A stretch of DNA of 33,592 bases from Crenothrix polyspora (GCA_945877505.1 CAMDWT010000022.1:1-33592); one strand, 5' to 3'; positions 15,344 through 24,852 are shown, counted from the first letter of the stretch. Notes: generated from the letters alone by a model not told the origin. Translations and numbers: made by a program.

Positions 15344-17668
15344 ATGAGTAAAAATCTTGTCATTGTAGAGTCACCTGCAAAAGCAAAAACCATAGAAAAA
15401 TATTTAGGCAAAGACTTTCAAGTTTTAGCGTCTTATGGTCATGTCCGCGACCTTATTCCAAAGGAAGGCGCCGTTGATCCTAACAATGATTTCGCCATGA
15501 AATATGAAGTCATTGACCGTAATCAACGCCATGTACAAGCTATCAGTAAAGCACTTAAACTAGCAGACACTTTATATCTGGCAACCGATCCTGATAGAGA
15601 AGGTGAAGCTATTTCATGGCACTTACTTGAATTACTCAAAGAAAAAAAATTACTTAAAGACAAGCCCGTGCATCGAGTTGTCTTTCATGAAATTACCAAA
15701 AAAGCCGTCACTGAAGCGATTGCGAACCCTGAAAAATTAGCCATCAATTTAATCAACGCCCAACAAGCACGGCGCGCTTTAGATTATCTAGTTGGCTTTA
15801 ATTTATCGCCGTTATTATGGAAGAAAATACGTCGCGGTCTTTCTGCCGGTCGTGTTCAAAGCCCTGCTTTGCGGATGATCGTTGAGCGAGAACTGGAAAT
15901 CGAAGCCTTTAAAAGCCGTGAATATTGGACCATTGACGCCGCATTAACCGCACATGAGCAAACTTTTAAAGCCAAATTAACTCAGTTTGATAGCGAAAAA
16001 CTAAACCAATTTAGCATTACTGACGAAGTGCTAGCGGAAAAAACTAAACAGGCCCTCCTCAGTGCAGCTGATGGTCAGTTAATTGTTACTAAGTTAGAAA
16101 AGAAACAACAAAAACGTAACCCGGCCCCCCCTTTTATAACGTCAACTTTGCAACAAGAAGCCTCACGTAAATTAGGCTTTACCACTAAGCGCACCATGAT
16201 AGTGGCCCAACAACTGTACGAAGGCATCGATATTGGTGGCGAAACAGAAGGTTTGATAACCTATATGCGTACCGATTCGGTTAACTTATCAGTAGAAGCC
16301 GTTGAAGAAATGCGCGCACTGATTTCCGAAAAATACGGCGCTGAAAATGTTCCCAAAGAACCACGTATATTTAAAACCAAATCTAAAAATGCTCAGGAAG
16401 CTCACGAAGCTATCCGTCCAACTTATCCAAGACATTTACCCAGCCAGATAAAAGATTCCCTCAGCATTGAACAATTCAAGCTTTACGACCTTATCTGGAA
16501 ACGCACAATAGCTTGTCAAATGACACATGCCACACTAAATATGGTTGCCGTTGATCTAGGCTGTGGCGATGGAAAACACTCATTTAGAGCCACTGGCTCT
16601 ACCATTGCCGCCCCTGGCTTTATGGCCGTTTATCTTGAAGGCAAAGATGACAGTAAAGAGAGTGATGATAAAGAGAGCTTTTTACCACCACTTGAGGAAG
16701 GTCGACCTGTTCAATTGAACGATATTGTTGCTGGCCAACATTTTACAGAGCCACCGCCTCGTTATGGCGAGGCTAGTTTAGTAAAATCATTGGAAGAACA
16801 CGGCATAGGACGACCTTCAACTTACGCGTCTATTATTTCGACCTTACAAAATCGTGAATATGTCACCTTAGACAATAAACGCTTTTACCCGACTGATGTG
16901 GGTAGAATCGTTAATAAATTCTTGACTGAACACTTTACCAAATATGTAGATTATGATTTTACAGCTAATTTGGAAGATGAACTGGATGCCGTCTCAAGAG
17001 GGGAAAAAGATTGGATCCCTTTAATGCACGAATTTTGGAAACCTTTTCATTCAACAATCCAAGAAAAAGAAACCAGCGTTCAGCGTAAAGATGTTACCCA
17101 AGAAGCGATTGACGAAAAATGTCCAGAATGTAATAGTCCTTTATCTATTCGTTTGGGCAGGAATGGCCGATTTATTGGCTGCACCCATTACCCTGATTGT
17201 TCCTATACCAGAAATTTAAATGATGATGCCGGTGCTACTGACGAACCTGAGGTTTTGGAAGGTCGCACCTGTCCGGAATGTGAGTCTTCCTTAGTTTTTA
17301 AAACAGGTCGTTATGGTAAATTTATTGGCTGTAGTGCTTATCCAAAATGCAAGCATATTGAACCTTTAGAAAAGCCCGCTGATACCGGTGTTGAATGTCC
17401 TCAATGCAAAAAAGGCACCATACTGAAGCGAAAATCACGCAACAGCAAAATATTTTATTCCTGCTCAGGCTATCCTAAATGTGATTATGCACTGTGGAAC
17501 AATCCAATTAAAGAAAGTTGCCCACAATGCGCATGGCCCATTTTAACGGTCAAAGAAACGAAAAGACGAGGCGTAGAAAAAGTATGCCCACAAAAAGATT
17601 GTAACTATGCCACCCCTTACGAGGGTGATCCGGCTGATGTGCAAGGCCCCGTCGATCAAACCAGCTAA
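15344..17668 (+). CDS. topA: DNA topoisomerase I
   Basis: 774 residues. This type IA enzyme relaxes negative supercoils by cutting one strand through a 5'-phosphotyrosine. The Toprim domain has E9 (IVESPAKAKTIEKYL) and the DPDRE acidic triad at 82-86. The active-site tyrosine is Y307 in EGLITYMRTDSVNLS, with R309 beside it. The C-terminus carries four cysteine pairs (from C593, C643, C685 and C726), each CPEC or CPQC followed by a later C-x-C or Y-P-x-C pair, so four zinc-ribbon-like units. GEASLVKSLEEHGIGRPSTYA is the usual core motif. It ends the dprA-smg-topA run, 84 bases after smg, and is followed by a hairpin. Confidence 0.98.
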   Translation: MSKNLVIVESPAKAKTIEKYLGKDFQVLASYGHVRDLIPKEGAVDPNNDFAMKYEVIDRNQRHVQAISKALKLADTLYLATDPDREGEAISWHLLELLKEKKLLKDKPVHRVVFHEITKKAVTEAIANPEKLAINLINAQQARRALDYLVGFNLSPLLWKKIRRGLSAGRVQSPALRMIVERELEIEAFKSREYWTIDAALTAHEQTFKAKLTQFDSEKLNQFSITDEVLAEKTKQALLSAADGQLIVTKLEKKQQKRNPAPPFITSTLQQEASRKLGFTTKRTMIVAQQLYEGIDIGGETEGLITYMRTDSVNLSVEAVEEMRALISEKYGAENVPKEPRIFKTKSKNAQEAHEAIRPTYPRHLPSQIKDSLSIEQFKLYDLIWKRTIACQMTHATLNMVAVDLGCGDGKHSFRATGSTIAAPGFMAVYLEGKDDSKESDDKESFLPPLEEGRPVQLNDIVAGQHFTEPPPRYGEASLVKSLEEHGIGRPSTYASIISTLQNREYVTLDNKRFYPTDVGRIVNKFLTEHFTKYVDYDFTANLEDELDAVSRGEKDWIPLMHEFWKPFHSTIQEKETSVQRKDVTQEAIDEKCPECNSPLSIRLGRNGRFIGCTHYPDCSYTRNLNDDAGATDEPEVLEGRTCPECESSLVFKTGRYGKFIGCSAYPKCKHIEPLEKPADTGVECPQCKKGTILKRKSRNSKIFYSCSGYPKCDYALWNNPIKESCPQCAWPILTVKETKRRGVEKVCPQKDCNYATPYEGDPADVQGPVDQTS

Positions 17669-17678
17669 TCACGTACAA

Positions 17679-17705
17679 AACCGCTTTTGTCTATTCAAAA
17701 GCGGT
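17679..17705 (+). terminator. Hairpin terminator after topA
   Basis: AACCGCTTTTG (17679-17689) and CAAAAGCGGTT (17695/6-17705/6) form a perfect 11-bp stem around a six-base loop, 10 bases after the topA stop. The tail (AATTTCTATT) is moderately U-rich, so termination is likely but perhaps incomplete. Confidence 0.7.
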
Positions 17706-17869
17706 TAATTTCTATTCAAGCATAAACCTAGTTTAATAAGACACCTCATTGGTAGGCTTTCTCGTGATTGTAATATTCATGCAGCCTATCCCTTAGCGTC
17801 GTTTTGATGTGGATAAAATGTCCTTGCCTACTATTAGGCTCAACGCATAACCAAGGTTACAATGGACCT

Positions 17870-18859
17870 ATGACAACTTCACTTATGCCTTTTTCTGAAC
17901 TAACGCCCGACATTATCCTATCGGCAGTCGAGAGTCTCGACTTACCTAGTGATGGAAGATTGCTTGCGCTGAATAGTTATGAAAATCGTGTTTATCAAGT
18001 CGGTATTGAACACTCAACACCTGTTATAGCTAAATTTTACCGACCTAATCGCTGGACAACCTCTGCCATTCTCGAAGAACATTCATTTATTCAAGAACTG
18101 TTTGAGAGTGAAATACCCGTAGTACCGCCTTTACGTTTCAGAGCTAAGCAAACACTTAATGAAATAGGTGGCTTTCGCTTCTCCCTGTTTCCCAAACAAG
18201 GGGGACGTGTACCTGAAATTGAAGGTCGTGAAAAACTAGAATGGATGGGGCGTTTTATAGGCCGGATACATGCCGTGGGTGCTTTAAAAGCCTTCAAAGC
18301 GCGCCCCACTCTTAACATTGCCAACTTTGGCGATGAGCCCTACGATTATTTACTAAAACATGACTTTATACCGGCAGAATTACTCAGCGCCTATCAGAGT
18401 ACAATAACACTCGCGCTAGATGCTGTCAGACGCTGCTTTGACCGCGCGGGTGTCGTAAATAGCCTAAGACTCCATGGTGATTGTTATCCCGGTAATATTT
18501 TATGGACCGAGGATGGTCCGCATTTTGTTGATTTTGATGATAGCAGAATGGGGCCTGCTATACAGGATCTCTGGATGTTACTTTCAGGTGATCGTGCCGA
18601 AATGACTGTGCAGTTCAACCATCTAATGACGGGCTATAGAACCTTTTATGATTTTAATTCCAGTGAACTTCATCTATTGGAAGCCTTAAGGACTTTGCGC
18701 CTTATCTATTATTCCGCTTGGATTGCTAGACGCTGGGATGATCCTGCTTTTCCTATGGCCTTTCCTTGGTTTAATAGCGTCCGTTATTGGCAAGATCGTA
18801 TTATTGAGCTTCGTGAACAAATTGCCTTGATGAATGAAGAACCCATAGGCTCTTTTTAA
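17870..18859 (+). CDS. srkA: Stress response kinase A (YihE/SrkA)
   Basis: 329 residues from the ATG at 17870 (E. coli 328). SrkA is a serine/threonine kinase with an aminoglycoside-phosphotransferase fold that protects cells from stress-induced death. Visible motifs: K55 in PVIAKFYRP, the Brenner-type catalytic loop LHGDCYPGNILW with D204, and the metal-binding DFDD with D221. MGPAIQDLWMLLSG and RTLRLIYYSAWIARRW are family signatures near the end. The open frame extends 22 codons upstream, but those residues (many Cys and Trp) are not family-like. It lies alone after the topA hairpin and converges on rnhB with a 24-base gap that holds no obvious terminator. Confidence 0.93.
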   Translation: MTTSLMPFSELTPDIILSAVESLDLPSDGRLLALNSYENRVYQVGIEHSTPVIAKFYRPNRWTTSAILEEHSFIQELFESEIPVVPPLRFRAKQTLNEIGGFRFSLFPKQGGRVPEIEGREKLEWMGRFIGRIHAVGALKAFKARPTLNIANFGDEPYDYLLKHDFIPAELLSAYQSTITLALDAVRRCFDRAGVVNSLRLHGDCYPGNILWTEDGPHFVDFDDSRMGPAIQDLWMLLSGDRAEMTVQFNHLMTGYRTFYDFNSSELHLLEALRTLRLIYYSAWIARRWDDPAFPMAFPWFNSVRYWQDRIIELREQIALMNEEPIGSF

Positions 18860-18883
18860 ATACCCTCAAAAATCAAGGTGACC

Positions 18884-19498
18884 TTATTCTTCCGATGACT
18901 TAAGCAGCCATGTTTTTAAAGGATTAAATGATTTTCTGTGTATAGGCAAACACCCAAAGGCCTGCATCTCTTGTAAATGCTGTTTAGTCCCATAACCTTT
19001 ATGTACATGAAAAGAATAAGCAGGATATTGTCTGTGGTAATCGACCATGATTTTATCACGCTCAACTTTTGCAATAATCGAAGCTGCACTAATGACTTTA
19101 ATTTTACTATCACCCTTAACAATTGCATGTGCGGGGATTAATAACTTGGGCAGGCGATTACCATCAATTAACACCTCATCGACTTGCGTTGACAAGCCGT
19201 TAATTGCTCGCTGCATGGCTAAGAAAGTGGCTTGAAGAATATTAACTGCATCAATTTCCTCAACACTCGCCATTCCAACGGACCAACTTAAGGCATCGAC
19301 CTTGATCAATAAGGCTAGACTGTCACGCTGACGTTCACTGAGTTTTTTAGAGTCCGCTAAGCCATCAATATGATGCTTAGGATTAAGAATAACGGCAGCC
19401 GCTACAACAGGACCCGCTAAAGGGCCTCGCCCTGCCTCATCTACGCCGGCAAAGAAGAAACCGGTGGTGGGGTTAGTGATTATTGAGCCATCATTCAT
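18884..19498 (-). CDS. rnhB: Ribonuclease HII
   Basis: 204 residues. RNase HII cuts RNA in RNA-DNA hybrids and removes single ribonucleotides misincorporated in DNA. The four acidic metal-binding residues are present: D20 and E21 in [16 protein letters not shown]112 in VLIDGN and D130 in [30 protein letters not shown] is the other signature. It is the last gene of the bamA cluster, 67 bases after lpxA; lpxB, which usually lies between them, is not there. Confidence 0.97.
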   Translation of the reverse strand: MNDGSIITNPTTGFFFAGVDEAGRGPLAGPVVAAAVILNPKHHIDGLADSKKLSERQRDSLALLIKVDALSWSVGMASVEEIDAVNILQATFLAMQRAINGLSTQVDEVLIDGNRLPKLLIPAHAIVKGDSKIKVISAASIIAKVERDKIMVDYHRQYPAYSFHVHKGYGTKQHLQEMQAFGCLPIHRKSFNPLKTWLLKSSEE

Positions 19499-19565
19499 CG
19501 CTAGTTTTATTTTTTATACGAAACTTCGATCATTTCTGACAATCGAAAAGGATTTAATGCGTCAA

Positions 19566-20342
19566 TTAACGCAATATCCCTCTGCTTACATTACGTAAAA
19601 AACTAATCATATCTGATAGTTGTTGGCTTTCGACGGCCATTTCTTCCATTTTTTCTATGGCATCTTCCAACCGTAAATTCATTTTATAAATGATTTTATA
19701 AGCGTTTCTAATCAAACGAATATCTTCAGCTGAAATCCCATTACGCTCCATCCCCACAGAATTTATTCCATGCGGCCTCGTAGGTTTACCACCTACCATA
19801 ATGAAAGGAGGAATATCTTGAGTAATCGCGCTACCCATAGCAGCAAAACTGTACTGCCCTACCTGAGTAAATTGATGTACCAAGGTAAAACCACCTAAAA
19901 TAGCATGGCTGTTAAGGTGGACATGCCCCGCTAACGACGCGCCATTAGCCATAATGACATGGTCACCGATAAGACAATCATGAGCGACATGTGTGTAGGC
20001 CATAAATAGATTATCGTCACCTATCTTCGTCACACAATTATCTTGTTGCGTGCCTCTGTGCATCGATGTAAATTCACGAATAGTATTTCTATCCCCAATT
20101 TCTAGTCGTGTAACTTCAGCCGCATATTTTTTATCTTGTGGATCTTCACCTATTGAGGTGAATTGATAAATGCGATTTTCTTTACCAATAGTCGTAGGTC
20201 CCTTAATAACAACATGAGACCCAACAACGGTTCCCGCACCAATCTTTACATCCGGGCCAATAACTGTAAACGGGCCAATGGAGACATCATTGGCCAATTC
20301 TGCATTTTTATCAATAATGGCAGTTGGATGAATCAAAATCAA
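19566..20342 (-). CDS. lpxA: UDP-N-acetylglucosamine O-acyltransferase LpxA
   Basis: 258 residues from a TTG at 20342. LpxA transfers a 3-hydroxyacyl chain from acyl carrier protein to UDP-GlcNAc, the first step of lipid A synthesis. The left-handed beta-helix hexapeptides run through residues 1-190 ([34 protein letters not shown]). Catalytic H121 is in [14 protein letters not shown]169 in SFAAMGSAI falls where the acyl-length ruler lies; Pseudomonas aeruginosa LpxA has Met at this site and uses C10 chains, while E. coli has Gly and uses C14. The frame is open from an ATG at 20360, but TTG forms a TTGA overlap with the fabZ stop, has GGTGG before it and gives the normal length. Confidence 0.95.
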   Translation of the reverse strand: MILIHPTAIIDKNAELANDVSIGPFTVIGPDVKIGAGTVVGSHVVIKGPTTIGKENRIYQFTSIGEDPQDKKYAAEVTRLEIGDRNTIREFTSMHRGTQQDNCVTKIGDDNLFMAYTHVAHDCLIGDHVIMANGASLAGHVHLNSHAILGGFTLVHQFTQVGQYSFAAMGSAITQDIPPFIMVGGKPTRPHGINSVGMERNGISAEDIRLIRNAYKIIYKMNLRLEDAIEKMEEMAVESQQLSDMISFLRNVSRGILR

Positions 20343-20782
20343 TCTACCACCGCTGCACATCTGATCTCAGCGCTTGCGACAAACTCACCGTCAACTTCCG
20401 CGCGACATTCAAATGCCCAGATATTACGTTTACTTTTAACAAATCTAGCTTCAAGCATCAATTGATCACCAGGTACCACGGGGCGTTTAAATTTGGCTTT
20501 ATCAATTCCTACTAAATAATAAATCATGCCAGCCAGTTCATCACCAGCTGTTTCTGAAGCCAAAAGTCCCGTTGTTTGAGCCAACGCCTCCAAAATCAGT
20601 ACGCCAGGCATGATAGGTTTTTGCGGAAAATGCCCCTGAAAAAAAGGTTCGTTATAGGTGACGTTTTTTACGCCTAACAACCTAACACCAGGTTCGCACT
20701 CAATCACCTTGTCAACCAATAAAAACGGGTATCGATGTGGCAAAAATGCTTGTATTTGTAAAATATCTAATGTGATAGACAT
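20339..20782 (-). CDS. fabZ: 3-hydroxyacyl-ACP dehydratase FabZ
   Basis: 147 residues. FabZ dehydrates 3-hydroxyacyl-ACP in fatty acid elongation and so competes with LpxA for the same pool. The hot-dog fold shows [11 protein letters not shown] at the start, then the catalytic H51 in [13 protein letters not shown] and E65 in [11 protein letters not shown]. It overlaps lpxA by four bases. It lies 65 bases after skp, and lpxD, which normally separates them, is missing. Confidence 0.97.
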   Translation of the reverse strand: MSITLDILQIQAFLPHRYPFLLVDKVIECEPGVRLLGVKNVTYNEPFFQGHFPQKPIMPGVLILEALAQTTGLLASETAGDELAGMIYYLVGIDKAKFKRPVVPGDQLMLEARFVKSKRNIWAFECRAEVDGEFVASAEIRCAAVVD

Positions 20783-20847
20783 AGTTATGAGTGCTTAATA
20801 TAAGAAGTGACGAGTAATAAGTGTCTTGAATATCAATAATCGATCAA

Positions 20848-21348
20848 TTACTCAGGCATTGTAGACAGCTTAGTTTGAACTTGATTTGTAATATCAAATT
20901 GGTCTTTGGCATAAATAACGCCATCAGTCAGTAATAAATCATAGCCATCGTCTTTAGCAATTGTTCTTACGGCTTCAACGATTCGACGTTGTAATTTACC
21001 TAACTCTTCGTTGCGACTCGCATTAAAGTCTTCGCTAAATTCTTGTTGCGATCTTTTAGCATCTCTTTTTTTATTTAAGATATCTCTCTCAAGATTTGCT
21101 TTCTCAGAGTCACTCATTATAGCAGCATCTTTAGTCATTTTTTCTTCCATGGTTTGGATCTCCTTACCTTGGGCGACTAACTGCTTATCTCTAGGCGAAA
21201 ATTTTTGTTCCAAGCGTTTTTTAGCTTTTTCTGCTTGAGGTGCTTTTTCAAGAACGGCAGGAATATTCACAAAACCAATTTTTAAATCAGCGTAACTAAT
21301 ATTCGCAGCAAACATAAGTCCTAAAAATAATGCAATTTTCTTTTTCAT
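20848..21348 (-). CDS. skp: Periplasmic chaperone Skp/OmpH
   Basis: 166 residues with a signal peptide (KKKIALFLGLMFAANISYA, cleavage after A20). The mature part begins LKIGFVNIPAVLEKAPQAEKA, the start of the trimerisation domain. A long charged helical region (about 40-125; KKRLEQKF, EKANLERDILNKKRDAKRSQQEF) forms the coiled-coil arms that hold unfolded outer membrane proteins. The end (VRTIAKDDGYDLLLTDGVIYA) closes the core. It follows bamA by 104 bases, so the assembly machine and its chaperone are next to each other. Confidence 0.95.
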   Translation of the reverse strand: MKKKIALFLGLMFAANISYADLKIGFVNIPAVLEKAPQAEKAKKRLEQKFSPRDKQLVAQGKEIQTMEEKMTKDAAIMSDSEKANLERDILNKKRDAKRSQQEFSEDFNASRNEELGKLQRRIVEAVRTIAKDDGYDLLLTDGVIYAKDQFDITNQVQTKLSTMPE

Positions 21349-21409
21349 TGTAAAATCGATCTCGGGTTAAAGTTAAATAAAAATAAGCAAAAAAATTTTA
21401 TACATTCTA

Positions 21410-21441
21410 TTAGATTATATGGGAAAAGTCTTATAATCTAA
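21410..21441 (-). terminator. AT-rich hairpin between bamA and skp
   Basis: TTAGATTATA (21410-21419) and TATAATCTAA (21432-21441) are a perfect 10-bp inverted repeat with a 12-base loop, 11 bases after the bamA stop. About 17 bases later on the minus strand comes a run of seven T. Because the stem is weak and the U-run distant, it may only attenuate transcription into skp, or protect the bamA 3' end. Confidence 0.35.
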
Positions 21442-21452
21442 AATAAGTTCTG

Positions 21453-23792
21453 TTAGAAATTCTGACCGAAGTTAAATTGGAAGAACTGAGTTTGATCAGG
21501 TTGAGACTGAACTGTGCCAGGAACAGTTCCAATATAAGGATTATAAGTATTGTAGGTATAATCCCCTGAATTCAAAGGATAGGCGGCACTCACCGCTAAA
21601 GCGCCAAACGGCGACAACCATTCACCAGAAACGCCCGCAGAATACTTCATATTACTTAACGAAAGACTGTCATTAAGCGCGCCTGCATCAAAAAAAGTCC
21701 CCAATCTAAGCGACTTTGTCTCGGCAAAAAAGGGCACGGGGAAAAACATCTCGGCATTACCCACAATTTTACTGGAGCCCCCTATTGGATAACCATTTGA
21801 GTCTCTTGGACCTAAGGTGTTGTTCTTAAAGCCACGAACAGAGCCTGTTCCGCCCATAAAATAATTTTCGAAAAATGGCAAGCCACCGGTAGTACTGCCA
21901 TAACTCCCTCCATAGGCTACCTCACCATTCAGCTTGAAGGTTAAATCCTTAGCTAAAGGAAAGTAATGTTGGTGCTTATACCCTAACTTATAATATTCCA
22001 GCTCACTACCGGGGATCATTGCTAAACCAGAAAGCCTCTGCTGACCACCCTTACTAGGAAAAATTGCGCGATTAAGCGTATCGTGTGACCAACTTATCGC
22101 TTGACCAAGCGTTAGAAATTTAGAACCTTGGTTTTGAATAAACTCATTTATTTGATAGGACGAATAAGACCCCGCCTTTAACTCTGTGTTTTTTACATCC
22201 GTATCAAAGCGAATTTGATCAAACTCATTCAAGGGAATACCAAAATTGATACCCGCATTAGCAATATTAGTCGAATAATTAGCAATGTTTATTTGGCCCG
22301 CATTTCGTTTTGCATAACCAAGATTATAACCTTGACTAACACCATCCACGGTAAAATAAGGGTTATGGAAGCCGAACTGATAATTAGTAATATAACTACT
22401 ATTATTAAAGGCAACGTTAACCCGCTTACCTGACCCAAAGACATTGTCCTGAGAAATGTTCGCGTTTAACACGATACCTTGTACCTGAGAGAAACCAACC
22501 CCCGCTGACAAGTTCCCAGAAGACTTTTCTACCACTGAATAATTAACATCAACTTGATCAGCTGTACCCACCACGGGTGGTGTTTCCACATTAACTGTTT
22601 CAAAATAACCTAAACGCTCAAGACGTGTTTTGGATCTTTCAATTTTAGAACTTGAAGCCCAACTAGCTTCCATTTGACGCATTTCACGACGCAAAACTTC
22701 ATCACGCGTTTTACTATTACCACTAAAATTGATGCGATGAACATAAACACGTTTACCCGGATCAACAAAAAAAGCCATTTCAACGGTTTTCTTAACTTCA
22801 TTTATTTCAGGCACCATATTAACGTTGGCGAACGCATAGCCTTCATCACCTAACCGATCTTGAATGGCTTTTGATGTTTCCGTTGCACTTTTTCTAGAAA
22901 AGATTTCCCCTGGGCCAACACTCACCAACCTAATCAACTCTTCAGGTGTCACGACCAAATTACCCGCCAACTTTACTTTAGATAAGGTGTAAATATCGCC
23001 TTCCTTAATGTTGACCGTCACATAAATGTCTTTTTTATCAGGCGTAATAGCTACCTGCGTAGATTCAACCGTAAAATTAATATAACCACGATCTAAATAA
23101 TAAGATTTTAAGGTTTCCAAGTCACCTGACAGCTTTTGCTTGGAGTATTGATCATCTTTAGTATAGAAAGACAATAAATTTGAGGTATTTAATTCTAACT
23201 TGCCCAGTAAAATTTTCTCATCAAAAGCATTATTTCCGACAATATTAATTTGCTTAATCTTGGTAACTCGGCCTTCAGAAATATTAATATGTATCCCGAC
23301 TCGATTACGGGTTAAATTAGATACATCTATTTTAATTTTTAAACCATATTTTCCGTGGCTAAGATATTGGCGCGTTAATTCCTGCTCAACCTTATCCAAA
23401 ACCTGCCGATCAAATATTTTCCCTTCAGCCAGTCCAATTTTATCCAACGCTTTTGTTAAATCTTCTTTACTGAGATCTTTATTGCCTTCAAAAATTATTT
23501 TCGCAATAGAAGGTCGTTCGACCACATTGACAATAAGCGTAGAACCGTCTCTTTCTAAAGAAACTTCTTTAAAAAAACCGGTTTTAAAGAGGGCTTTAAT
23601 AGCGGGAGAAACATTACTTAAAGAAAACATCTCCCCAACATTAACAGGAAGATAGTTGTATACAGTCCCTAAGGAAATACGTTGCAGACCTTTTACTTTA
23701 ATGTCCCTGACAACGAATTCTTCGTCACCTTTGACACTACTTGACAGCAGCAAACCTAGCAATAACAAGCAGGAAAAAATATTTGATTTCAT
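21453..23792 (-). CDS. bamA: Outer membrane protein assembly factor BamA
   Basis: 779 residues. BamA folds and inserts beta-barrel proteins into the outer membrane. A signal peptide occupies about 1-22. Five POTRA domains follow to about 425 (starts visible at FVVRDIKVKGLQRISLG, SIAKIIFEGNKDLSKEDL, VTKIKQINIVGNNAFDEKIL, YTLSKVKLAGNLVVTPEEL and VYVHRINFSGNSKTRDEVL). The 16-stranded barrel runs to the end, with the signature VRGF at 652-655 and a terminal phenylalanine (FNFGQNF), as expected for an outer membrane protein. It heads the bamA-skp-fabZ-lpxA-rnhB run. rseP, its usual upstream neighbour, is replaced by epmA. Confidence 0.97.
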   Translation of the reverse strand: MKSNIFSCLLLLGLLLSSSVKGDEEFVVRDIKVKGLQRISLGTVYNYLPVNVGEMFSLSNVSPAIKALFKTGFFKEVSLERDGSTLIVNVVERPSIAKIIFEGNKDLSKEDLTKALDKIGLAEGKIFDRQVLDKVEQELTRQYLSHGKYGLKIKIDVSNLTRNRVGIHINISEGRVTKIKQINIVGNNAFDEKILLGKLELNTSNLLSFYTKDDQYSKQKLSGDLETLKSYYLDRGYINFTVESTQVAITPDKKDIYVTVNIKEGDIYTLSKVKLAGNLVVTPEELIRLVSVGPGEIFSRKSATETSKAIQDRLGDEGYAFANVNMVPEINEVKKTVEMAFFVDPGKRVYVHRINFSGNSKTRDEVLRREMRQMEASWASSSKIERSKTRLERLGYFETVNVETPPVVGTADQVDVNYSVVEKSSGNLSAGVGFSQVQGIVLNANISQDNVFGSGKRVNVAFNNSSYITNYQFGFHNPYFTVDGVSQGYNLGYAKRNAGQINIANYSTNIANAGINFGIPLNEFDQIRFDTDVKNTELKAGSYSSYQINEFIQNQGSKFLTLGQAISWSHDTLNRAIFPSKGGQQRLSGLAMIPGSELEYYKLGYKHQHYFPLAKDLTFKLNGEVAYGGSYGSTTGGLPFFENYFMGGTGSVRGFKNNTLGPRDSNGYPIGGSSKIVGNAEMFFPVPFFAETKSLRLGTFFDAGALNDSLSLSNMKYSAGVSGEWLSPFGALAVSAAYPLNSGDYTYNTYNPYIGTVPGTVQSQPDQTQFFQFNFGQNF

Positions 23793-23843
23793 TTAGGAGG
23801 CTAAAAATAAAACGTCAGGATCTGGTCATTAAAAAACAGTAAA

Positions 23844-23852
23844 ATTATAACA
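23844..23852 (-). promoter_or_regulatory. Extended -10 promoter of bamA
   Basis: In the 79-base gap between epmA and bamA the minus strand reads TGTTATAAT, a perfect -10 hexamer with the TGn extension. No good -35 is seen, which is usual for extended -10 promoters. It would give the bamA cluster a promoter of its own with a leader of about 45 bases. Confidence 0.5.
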
Positions 23853-23871
23853 CAGTAACTATTAATCTGTC

Positions 23872-24852
23872 TTAAGCCCTATCTATAGAAAAACTCAGCA
23901 CATCATTTATAGCCACACTACCCGTTAAGATCATCAGCAAACGATCCAAACCGATAGCCATGCCTGAACACTCCGGCAAACCTTGTTCCATGGCGGTAAT
24001 AAGGCGCCAGTCCTTAACACTACTAGGGCGATTTCTTTGTTGCCTTACGGCCATTTCTTCATCAAAGCGCTTACTCTGTTCTTGAGCATCCGTTAATTCA
24101 TAATAACCATTACCTAATTCAATGCCTTTTATAAAAACCTCTACACGATCGGTAATTTTTGAATCAAACAAATTAATACGAGCTAGCGACGACTGACACG
24201 CGGGATAGCCATAAATCATGCAAAGCGCTTCTTGTCCCAAATAAGGTTGAATGTGATGACTAAAAATAAAATCCAACCACAAGCCATGATCATCCCCACA
24301 TAGAGTTATAGCTTCAGGAATGTTTTTTGTTTGGGCATAATCACAGTAGTCTTGATAAGAAAACACCAAAGGATTTAGACCCGTATAACGCTGAAATATC
24401 GCTTGATAACTAAACCGCTGCGGCTCACTTAGATCAACATAATCTTTTAATAAAACCGTCAACAACTCAGCAATTTCATCCATTAAATCCGTTAACGTAA
24501 AATCGACCCGATACCATTCTAATAGGGTAAATTCAGGGTTATGTAAACGCCCCGACTCACCATTTCTAAAAGCCTTAGCTATTTGATAAATAGATCCACT
24601 ACCCGAAGCAAGCAGTCTCTTCATGGCAAACTCGGGTGAAGTTTGTAAAAACAAACTTTCTTCCAGAGGTGGGAAACTGAAGGCCGTTTTAAAAAAATCT
24701 AGCTGAGGATCCGTTCCGCAACTATGACTCAGTAACGGCGTTTCCACTTCAAGCACTGATTTTTCTGAAAAAAAACGCCTTATTTTATCGAGTAACTGAG
24801 CCCTTAAGTGTAAAATCTCTAAATTACAAGTGGGCTCCCAGTTTTTAGACAC
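23872..24852 (-). CDS. epmA: EF-P--lysine lysyltransferase EpmA (GenX/PoxA)
   Basis: 326 residues (E. coli 325). EpmA resembles the catalytic half of class II lysyl-tRNA synthetase without the anticodon domain and attaches (R)-beta-lysine to a lysine of EF-P. Motif 1 region: RRFFSEKSVLEVETPLLSHS. Motif 2: FRNGESGRLHNPEFTLLEWYRVD. Motif 3: GMAIGLDRLLMILTG. GIELGNGYYELTDAQEQ is also diagnostic. Translation starts at GTG (24852), overlapping the efp stop as TAGTG, so enzyme and substrate are translationally coupled. The product of the divergent epmB supplies beta-lysine. Confidence 0.97.
   Translation of the reverse strand: MSKNWEPTCNLEILHLRAQLLDKIRRFFSEKSVLEVETPLLSHSCGTDPQLDFFKTAFSFPPLEESLFLQTSPEFAMKRLLASGSGSIYQIAKAFRNGESGRLHNPEFTLLEWYRVDFTLTDLMDEIAELLTVLLKDYVDLSEPQRFSYQAIFQRYTGLNPLVFSYQDYCDYAQTKNIPEAITLCGDDHGLWLDFIFSHHIQPYLGQEALCMIYGYPACQSSLARINLFDSKITDRVEVFIKGIELGNGYYELTDAQEQSKRFDEEMAVRQQRNRPSSVKDWRLITAMEQGLPECSGMAIGLDRLLMILTGSVAINDVLSFSIDRA

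Noticed and set aside
17804-17869. Longer srkA start
   Set aside because: The extra residues are not family-like, and the ATG at 17870 gives the length of E. coli SrkA.
18916-19128. Second reading frame of 70 codons inside rnhB on the same strand
   Set aside because: It overlaps the conserved RNase HII core and has no domain-like composition; a shadow frame.
20343-20360. lpxA starting at the ATG inside fabZ
   Set aside because: It would overlap fabZ by 22 bases and add a non-homologous MCSGGR. TTG at 20342 has a better site and standard length.
23200-23655. Plus-strand open frame of 151 codons opposite bamA
   Set aside because: It lies antisense to the POTRA region, has low-complexity Ser/Leu composition, and no ribosome site or homology is recognisable.
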